Below, piece after piece: positions 22,471-27,378 of a DNA stretch of 27,378 nucleotides (its first letter is position 1; every line of letters starts with the position of its first letter). The notes under the pieces are model-generated. The model worked only from the letters and a program-made list of their open reading frames with translations, ran no database searches and was not told the DNA's origin. Both the position numbers and the translations under genes were made by a program. The stretch lies in contig DDKK01000002.1 in the NCBI GenBank assembly GCA_002339325.1, positions 1-27,378 on the forward strand, written 5' to 3'. The DNA comes from Nitrospiraceae bacterium UBA2600. GTDB taxonomy: Bacteria > Nitrospirota > Thermodesulfovibrionia > Thermodesulfovibrionales > Thermodesulfovibrionaceae.

Positions 22471-24674
22471 TTAAATATCTTCTTAAATGCATCTTTCAGT
22501 TCATTGATTGCCTTTTCAAAAACATTATCACCAGTGTTTTCAGAGCCTTGCTGTGTCTGTGTATTTTGTTGTTGTTTCATCTCCTCTGCTTTTTTCAGGT
22601 TTTCATTGTTGAATTTTGCTTCAATGGGTTTGTTTTTCTGCTCTCTTTCTTCCATTTTCTTTACTGTTTCTTCTGCTTCTTTTAATTCAGCTGGTGTAGG
22701 TGCCCATATCATAGTTCCATCAATTACCATATAAGAAGGCTGATATTTTTTATCGCTTTCTGACATTTTCTCACGAAACTCTCTTTGGGTCTTAACATCG
22801 CCAAGTTTTTCTATGCTTTTCTCTGCCCATTTAACCGCCTTTTGTTGCCTTGGTGTTAGTTTTGGAAAAACTTTATCGCTTGCAAGATGGTCTATCCATT
22901 TACTGCCAAGATATGTGGTTAAATCATAAAATAAACCTTCATAGTCTGCTTTACCAAATTTACAGAGTATTCCAGTTACATTTAAAAACTCATCTATTAT
23001 TTCACCGTAAGCAGGAGTTTTTTTAAGAATTTCAAGCATCAAAAACTGGTCAGCATTCTGTGCCTCAAAAGCACAAACGAGGCTCACCATATAGTGTTCA
23101 GGCATTTCTTTTGATACAACTGCAAGAGCATCTGATTGAACTAATGTTTCATCAATTCCTCCAAGGTCTCTGCCTTCTTCATCTGTTAAAACCAACTCGC
23201 CTACTATTCTGTAGTTGTGAATTCCGTCACTCATCATTTTTACTGCAGGATAGGCATACTTGGTTATGTTGTAGACTGTCTCTTCTCCTGAATCATAAGA
23301 CAACACTGTAAGAACATTGTTTCCACCTGAAGATGCCATTACAGGTGTTATTTTTGTTATTCCGTTAAATACTTTGTCTGCTGGAAGGTTTGCAGGCTTA
23401 TTTACCCATTGAGGCTTAAGCCTTACACCGACTGTCTGCCCATTCCATACTTTCCGTGAAGCACTGCTAAAGTAAAGCCCAAGATTTAACTTAGGAAAAT
23501 GCTTACTTACCAAAGAAAGAGTAAAGGGGTGTCTGTCTCCGTATGCACCCTGCACTGCTTTAATCTTATCAAAGGCAAGACCTAAACCAACATTGACTGT
23601 TGCAATGTCTCTTTCCTCACCTGTGCTTACTTTTATTTCATACTTCTTTGGTTGTGTAACTTTACCACCATTGTAATAAAATAATGCCTCTGCAATGCCT
23701 TTGTTGTCTGATTTAGTTTCTATGGTAACACCTTTTTTATTTCCTATAACTAAATAAGCATCTTTAGGACTTTTAACTATATGAAATGTTACAGGTGTAT
23801 TTGGCTTTGTCTCTGCTATTATTTTTGCAGGTAACTTGTTTGTTGCAGGCAGGTAGGCATTGCTCCACAGGTCATCTCCTGCAGCAGAAGGCATTGCGAT
23901 TACTCTGACAGGTATTTCTTCCTTTTTTGGTTGTTCTTTGATTGCTTCCTTTGATTTTTCTACAGGTTGTTCAACAGAAAGACTTTTACCCATTAATTTA
24001 GCAACTGCTGATTCACCAAGTTTTTTTAGTGTATCAATATCATATGCAGTAACTTCTATAAAAACATTAGCATAACTCCAAAGACCTACATAAATATTGT
24101 AAAACTTTTGTCCACCAGCCATAGCACATTGTTTATATATGTAATAGTTTGACTTAAAAGGAATGGTAGATATTTTATCTGGACTTGCATAAAAATCACA
24201 CTTATTGTGTTCCTCTGGCAGATTAGATTCTACAAACAAATGAGGACAGTTACCACCTGAGCAAACATTCCTTATTTTTTTGCCAATAATCTCCAAATAC
24301 GCATAGGTATTAGGATGAACTTTTTTCCCGCCAAAGTACTTCTGAGCATTTTCCCATGAGACAACATAATAATCAAGTGTTACTAATTTCCCCTTTATTG
24401 GCCATTCAAAGTGTAATTTTTTACCGTGTTCTCTTTCATCAGTTTTTCGTGACAAACCTCCTTTAGTTGTAGCCTTTAACTCTGTTATGGTGCCTCCATA
24501 AAATTTAAAGGACACAGGCTTAAAATTAAGAAGTTCTTTCGGTACCATATCAGAAACAAGAGGAGGATTGTATTCATCAAGAGATTTTTCAAAGTAAGGA
24601 GTTTGAGCCTGAGCAACAAGTGTCTGTGAAATTAAAATTAAAAGAATTGAAAGAAAATAAAAATACTCTCGCAT
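22467..24674 (-). CDS. Large exported protein of unknown function
   Basis: I do not recognise this 735-residue protein. It has a signal peptide (about 1-23, ILLILISQTLVA core, cut after AQA). Residues about 50-235 form a beta-rich domain with four cysteines (two in NVCSGGNCPH, then KCDFY and KQCAM) that could be disulfide-bonded. A charged linker (about 235-255) leads to an Ig-like stretch (about 285-365: TPVTFHIVKSPKDAYLVIG, KGIAEALFYYNGG, YEIKVSTGE) typical of surface or adhesion modules. A mixed domain (365-660) follows, then a Glu/Lys/Gln-rich coiled-coil-like tail ending in an amphipathic FKKIFK helix. The start has an AGGAGAGG site, 12 bp after the preceding gene. A 4-bp overlap links it to the DUF2330-like gene. 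Confidence 0.78.
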   Translation of the reverse strand: MREYFYFLSILLILISQTLVAQAQTPYFEKSLDEYNPPLVSDMVPKELLNFKPVSFKFYGGTITELKATTKGGLSRKTDEREHGKKLHFEWPIKGKLVTLDYYVVSWENAQKYFGGKKVHPNTYAYLEIIGKKIRNVCSGGNCPHLFVESNLPEEHNKCDFYASPDKISTIPFKSNYYIYKQCAMAGGQKFYNIYVGLWSYANVFIEVTAYDIDTLKKLGESAVAKLMGKSLSVEQPVEKSKEAIKEQPKKEEIPVRVIAMPSAAGDDLWSNAYLPATNKLPAKIIAETKPNTPVTFHIVKSPKDAYLVIGNKKGVTIETKSDNKGIAEALFYYNGGKVTQPKKYEIKVSTGEERDIATVNVGLGLAFDKIKAVQGAYGDRHPFTLSLVSKHFPKLNLGLYFSSASRKVWNGQTVGVRLKPQWVNKPANLPADKVFNGITKITPVMASSGGNNVLTVLSYDSGEETVYNITKYAYPAVKMMSDGIHNYRIVGELVLTDEEGRDLGGIDETLVQSDALAVVSKEMPEHYMVSLVCAFEAQNADQFLMLEILKKTPAYGEIIDEFLNVTGILCKFGKADYEGLFYDLTTYLGSKWIDHLASDKVFPKLTPRQQKAVKWAEKSIEKLGDVKTQREFREKMSESDKKYQPSYMVIDGTMIWAPTPAELKEAEETVKKMEEREQKNKPIEAKFNNENLKKAEEMKQQQNTQTQQGSENTGDNVFEKAINELKDAFKKIFK

Positions 24675-24686
24675 TTCCTCTCCTTT

Positions 24687-25118
24687 CTAAAACCAAATTT
24701 TATATTCAAACTCATAGCCGTTCTGCTGGGCTATTTGTTTTATTTTCTCCCTAATCACTTTAAAATCAAATTTATAACTGTATTTCTGCCCAAATAGGTT
24801 TGACTGTTCCTCGATAGTTCCTTCTGTTGGAGCACCAAATCCCTGTTTGGTTTTGTATGTTTTAAATGTAAAACCTGAACTCATCTCATCATCTCCTGCA
24901 GATGAAGATAGCCCAAAACCTGTCTCCTTTAGCATTTCGGAAAAAATAATCTTTCTATAGATATCATCAATTTTGAATTTGATTATATACATGAGTTTCT
25001 TTCTTGAAAGAAAGGATTTTCTCTCTGCTATAACTGTCTCAAATTTATAAGTATCCTTCTTTTCTTCCAGACTGCCATTATAATTCTGCAGTAGTTTTTT
25101 TATCTCATCAATAAGCAT
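24687..25118 (-). CDS. Conserved cytoplasmic protein of unknown function
   Basis: This 143-residue protein has no signal peptide, unlike its neighbours. It has an N-terminal helix, strands with YIIKFKIDDIYRKIIFSEML, a central glycine-rich segment (KETGFGLSSSAGDDEMSSGF), the block GTIEEQSNLFGQKYSYKFDF, and a final helix with EKIKQIAQQNGYEFEYKI. I recall similar small proteins in many anaerobes, sometimes labelled as ribonucleoside-triphosphate reductase-related; I cannot confirm that label and the length is far too short for a reductase. It follows an intrinsic terminator and is the first gene of the trio with the 735-residue and DUF2330-like exported proteins, with a GGAGG site before the ATG. 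Confidence 0.72.
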   Translation of the reverse strand: MLIDEIKKLLQNYNGSLEEKKDTYKFETVIAERKSFLSRKKLMYIIKFKIDDIYRKIIFSEMLKETGFGLSSSAGDDEMSSGFTFKTYKTKQGFGAPTEGTIEEQSNLFGQKYSYKFDFKVIREKIKQIAQQNGYEFEYKIWF

Positions 25119-25153
25119 TTTTCCTCCTTCGGCTCTTTGATTTTTTATAAATT

Positions 25154-25187
25154 AAAACCCACCCCTTCATTTCTGGTCAGGGGCGGG
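25154..25187 (-). terminator. Intrinsic terminator
   Basis: On the minus strand CCCGCCCCT (25187-25179) pairs with AGGGGTGGG (25166-25158) in a 9-bp stem with one G-U pair, a 12-base loop and then TTTT (25157-25154) with more T-rich bases. It lies 24 bp after the stop of the repeat protein gene at 25212 and before the next gene's ATG at 25118, so it separates two transcription units. Confidence 0.8.
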
Positions 25188-25211
25188 ATGATGCTTCATA
25201 CTTAATTTATT

Positions 25212-25679
25212 TTACTGTTTTCTGAACTCATACCAACCTGTCTGAGGAGTGTATTTTAAAAAGTTGCCGTTCAAAACTTTGACAATCGCATAGTCCTTTC
25301 CAAGAATTATGTTTTTATCGAGCATTGCTGTAGAGTCATCAACGGTCACTCTCTCATAAACAATCCATCTGTGTTTTGAAAAGTCATAAACTGCAATTGT
25401 GCCTATGCCTGCAGCAAGAGCAAGATTGTCATTAATCTGATTTACGAAACCTTCAACTTTTGAACGGGTTATGGTTGTCATTTTCAGGAATTGCCATTTC
25501 TTAAGAGTAGTATCATAAACTGAAGCACCTTTAAAACCATACTTAAGCGTCATGGTCTTGCTTGAAATCGGTGCAAAAGCAGGTGTGCCTACATCCGAAG
25601 GGTCCTGGGCGTAGAGATTAATAGAGCAAATCAATGTAAATACTACAATCGATGTTAAAGCCAAAATTTTTGTTTTCAT
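25212..25679 (-). CDS. Small exported protein with three internal repeats
   Basis: I do not recognise this family. The start is the ATG at 25679, which has an AGGAGA site 6 bases upstream and is followed directly by a signal peptide (1 to about 24, cut after LYA). A longer in-frame reading to 25781 would run into the palindromic repeat upstream and put 34 charged residues before the signal. The 155-residue product has three similar segments about 43-45 residues apart: VYDTTLKKWQFLK (54-66), VYDFSKHRWIVYE (97-109) and KYTPQTGWYEFR (142-153), each Y-x5-7-W then aromatic/hydrophobic. This suggests a repeated beta motif. The gene precedes an intrinsic terminator. Confidence 0.75.
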   Translation of the reverse strand: MKTKILALTSIVVFTLICSINLYAQDPSDVGTPAFAPISSKTMTLKYGFKGASVYDTTLKKWQFLKMTTITRSKVEGFVNQINDNLALAAGIGTIAVYDFSKHRWIVYERVTVDDSTAMLDKNIILGKDYAIVKVLNGNFLKYTPQTGWYEFRKQ

Positions 25680-25710
25680 TTTTTTCTCCTTTTCTTTCCT
25701 TTTTAAAAGC

Positions 25711-25773
25711 AGGAGGAGACCCTTCAGAATGACAGGAGAGGGGGTGTCACTCTTGTTGAAGAAAGTCTCCTCC
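25711..25773. repeat. Palindromic intergenic element, relative of the 18186 repeat
   Basis: GGAGGAGAC (25712-25720) and GTCTCCTCC (25765-25773) are perfect 9-bp inverted arms. Just inside, TTCAGAATGACA and TGTCACTCTTGTTGAA continue the pairing imperfectly. On the minus strand one end reads TGTCATTCTGAAGG, sharing its first eight bases and the GA with the element at 18186. It fills most of the 104-bp gap between two exported-protein genes and could form an RNA hairpin in their shared transcript. Confidence 0.6.
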
Positions 25774-25783
25774 ATTTTCATCC

Positions 25784-26371
25784 TTATTTCTTTAATCCTT
25801 TTGGGTCACATGATATAAGTTGAGGAAATTTCGGGTCTCTGACACAATTCTGCTGTTGATTCTGTGTCTGATTTTGCACTTGAGCGTTTTGTTTGTTCTG
25901 GTTTTGTGTTTGTTGAAACGCAGGTTTTCCTCCCATGTCCTGCTCCATAAGTTTATATTTAATGCTATCGTCTTTTTTAACTGGTTGTTCTTCGGTGCGA
26001 GGTTTTGAAACAAAGATAGCATTGTTAGGGTCTGGAATGGTTTTAGTTTTAGTTACACTCATAGATTTAAGATTCTGCTGAGACCATTCTTTTACTTTCT
26101 GCATGTCGTCTTTTTCTTTCTGAGGAATTGGTGGTTTCATCTGTGCTTGCATATCTGGTGAAGTCTTATTAGGGTCTATTTTCTCACCATGTGCTTTACC
26201 CTGAATAAAATCTTTTAAATTGGGATTAATTTTTACATCATTATTGCCTGGTTTTTTTATCTGCGAAGGATAATTAGGGTTAGAAGAAGAATTCGGTTGT
26301 GCATAGGAAGCAGAAAATAGCAAGCACACGATACCAAAGGCTAAAACTACTGACATGATTTGCCTTTTCAT
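25784..26371 (-). CDS. Exported Gln/Asn-rich protein
   Basis: Not a family I recognise. The 195-residue product has a signal peptide (1 to about 24, cut after SYA) and a low-complexity hydrophilic mature part. Residues 25-150 are rich in Asn, Pro, Lys and Gln (NSSSNPNYPSQIKKPGNND). Residues 153-175 are a nearly pure Gln/Asn run. The C terminus holds the only two mature cysteines, C176 and C188, which could form one disulfide loop. The composition suggests a disordered or surface-associated protein. A strong AGGAGG site precedes the ATG, and the gene lies 22 bp after the one at 26394. Confidence 0.72.
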   Translation of the reverse strand: MKRQIMSVVLAFGIVCLLFSASYAQPNSSSNPNYPSQIKKPGNNDVKINPNLKDFIQGKAHGEKIDPNKTSPDMQAQMKPPIPQKEKDDMQKVKEWSQQNLKSMSVTKTKTIPDPNNAIFVSKPRTEEQPVKKDDSIKYKLMEQDMGGKPAFQQTQNQNKQNAQVQNQTQNQQQNCVRDPKFPQLISCDPKGLKK

Positions 26372-26393
26372 TGCTTTTTCCTCCTTTTTTTTA

Positions 26394-27089
26394 TTAATAA
26401 CAGTATAAATTTAATTCAATAATCTGACTTTCTCGCGGAGTTGGGCCAGCACTTTCAACTGCCACAAAGTCTATACGAACTGGTTTGGGCTTAAGTTGCA
26501 TAAGGTCTATGTTAGGAATTTCCCCTTTATCGTATGTTCCTGCATAAGTCCTAAATCTGTTTACAATTTCTGTTCCTGTTGGTAATCCCTCTTTGCCCAA
26601 TGAAGTAAATCCAAGCCAAAATACACTATCCGGACCAAAAGGATGGAGAGAAAACTTGTGATGGGCAACACCCTTCTCATCTGTGTAACCTACAATTATT
26701 GCCAGAGGAGCAACGAGATTCGGTGCTGCAAAGTCTTTCTCTTTGAGAATTCCCCAAGCAGCATAGACAGTTAGTTTCTTACAATGAGACACAGGTATAC
26801 TTACATTTTTCATTATCCCTATTCTGTATTTATTGTTTCCTTTAAAAGATACGCCCAGATAATCAAGCGTTATGTCTCCTTTACTTTCAGACTTAACAGC
26901 TTTACCGTAAGGTCCCCACTCGTAAACATACCAACCTTCCTCAAAGTCAAAGAAAGGTTTTTGAGGGTATCCACGAAGTGTTACAAGTTTTGACTTAGGT
27001 AAAAGAACAGTCATCGCGAGTGAATATGTGGAAATACCAAAAACAATCGCCAAAACTAAACCAATTGAAATTAACTTTCTACTTTTCAT
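26394..27089 (-). CDS. Exported beta-rich protein of unknown function
   Basis: Not a family I recognise. The ATG at 27089 is chosen because it overlaps the stop of the preceding gene in ATGA (27086-27089), has an AAAGGAG site about 9 bases upstream, and is followed at once by a signal peptide (1 to about 25, core ISIGLVLAIVFGI, cut after SLA). The longer frame to 27182 adds 31 polar residues lying inside the upstream gene. The mature protein (about 205 residues) is rich in aromatic and beta-forming segments (FFDFEEGWYVYEWGPYG, ITLDYLGVSFKG, KLTVYAAWGIL, VFWLGFTSLG, VRIDFVAVESAG), suggesting a beta sandwich or jelly roll; carbohydrate binding would fit but is a guess. It has two late cysteines. 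Confidence 0.73.
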   Translation of the reverse strand: MKSRKLISIGLVLAIVFGISTYSLAMTVLLPKSKLVTLRGYPQKPFFDFEEGWYVYEWGPYGKAVKSESKGDITLDYLGVSFKGNNKYRIGIMKNVSIPVSHCKKLTVYAAWGILKEKDFAAPNLVAPLAIIVGYTDEKGVAHHKFSLHPFGPDSVFWLGFTSLGKEGLPTGTEIVNRFRTYAGTYDKGEIPNIDLMQLKPKPVRIDFVAVESAGPTPRESQIIELNLYCY

Positions 27090-27378
27090 TTTTCTTTCTC
27101 CTTTCTTTGATTTTCCCATATTAGACTCAATCTTTCCATCTTGCCGCACCCTTTGAACAAACCTGAGCTTTTGTCCTCCCAAAAATCTTGCAATTTTAAT
27201 TCGTTCGAATTGTAATCACCCTTTAAAAAACTCACTCCGTCAGGGACAACATTTAATTCTGCTCTCTTTTCTTCAATCATGCTTACACTTAAATAATAAG
27301 TTATCATAGACATAACAGGCTTGTTGTCAAAGGTCGTTCCTTCAGGTGGAAATGGCATAATGCCTCTATCTTTCGGAG
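27086..27378 (-). CDS. Unknown protein, C-terminal part only
   Basis: The minus-strand frame ending with TGA at 27088-27086 stays open to the window edge, so this is probably the C-terminal end (at least 97 residues) of a gene that starts beyond 27378. An internal ATG at 27358 is possible but has no ribosome site I can see. The visible part has PFPPEGTTFDNKPVMSMITY, then SVSMIEEKRAELNVVPDG and a lysine/glutamate-rich tail. No family is recognised. It is coupled by a 4-bp overlap to the exported beta-rich protein and is the first visible gene of that transcript. Confidence 0.6.
   Translation of the reverse strand, partial: PKDRGIMPFPPEGTTFDNKPVMSMITYYLSVSMIEEKRAELNVVPDGVSFLKGDYNSNELKLQDFWEDKSSGLFKGCGKMERLSLIWENQRKEKEK

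Noticed and set aside
25680..25781. N-terminal extension of the repeat-containing exported protein
   Set aside because: It would translate the palindromic repeat and place 34 charged residues before a clear signal peptide; the ATG at 25679 has its own ribosome site.
27090..27182. N-terminal extension of the beta-rich exported protein
   Set aside because: It lies in another frame of the upstream gene, and the ATGA overlap and signal peptide support the ATG at 27089.
1..27378. CRISPR array, tRNA, rRNA, or transposase gene
   Set aside because: No regularly spaced repeats, cloverleaf-like sequence, rRNA segment or transposase motif was seen in reading the window; a covariance-model scan was not possible.

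Overview
The window is about 27.4 kb of low-GC bacterial chromosome, densely packed and mostly in operons. The gene content suggests an anaerobic, lactate-using bacterium with at least the tetrahydrofolate (methyl) side of the Wood-Ljungdahl pathway: MetF sits next to a MetV-type partner and FolD, and there is a large LctP/GlcD/GlcF/Lut lactate locus of the kind found in sulfate reducers. A thermophilic Nitrospirota such as Thermodesulfovibrio is my best guess. That is inference from gene content and style, not shown by a marker gene.

Region 1 (1-7832, minus strand) is one tight operon of eight genes with gaps of 6 bp or less, or short overlaps. In transcription order it encodes 5-formyl-THF cyclo-ligase, folE, folD, metV, metF, a pilB-type ATPase, nadB and pyk (cut by the left edge). 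The first five form a folate/one-carbon module. The last three (pilus motor, NAD synthesis, glycolysis) are functionally unrelated passengers. An extended -10 promoter lies just upstream, back to back with a similar one for argD.

Region 2 (7900-10865, plus strand) has argD and argF (argF starts at a TTG inside argD), followed by an MntA/HepT (MNT-HEPN, type VII) toxin-antitoxin pair that seems to ride on the arginine transcript. A three-armed repeat at the hepT stop codon can form either of two exclusive hairpins, one of them terminator-like.

Region 3 (10961-18104, plus strand) is a lactate utilisation operon: LctP permease, a GlcD-type FAD dehydrogenase, a GlcF-type iron-sulfur subunit, LutC, and a 706-residue fusion of LutB with LutA-like CCG domains. 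A near-consensus promoter precedes it. The two oxidase systems could oxidise D- and L-lactate to pyruvate.

Region 4 (18105-19681) holds a dispersed-repeat-like element, a PPC/DUF296 protein, and a convergent histone-deacetylase-family hydrolase whose stop codon interleaves with it.

Region 5 (19742-27378, minus strand) is the least explained part: ten co-directional genes, eight of them with clear N-terminal signal peptides, almost all without a family I recognise (one looks like DUF2330, one like an NTF2 fold). They include Cys-rich, Q/N-rich and repeat-containing small exported proteins and a 735-residue exported protein coupled by an ATGA overlap to the DUF2330-like protein. An intrinsic terminator splits this block into at least two transcripts. 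It is the best candidate here for an undescribed envelope or secreted system. No tRNA, rRNA, CRISPR array or insertion-sequence transposase was seen. There is no gene-free stretch longer than 300 bp.
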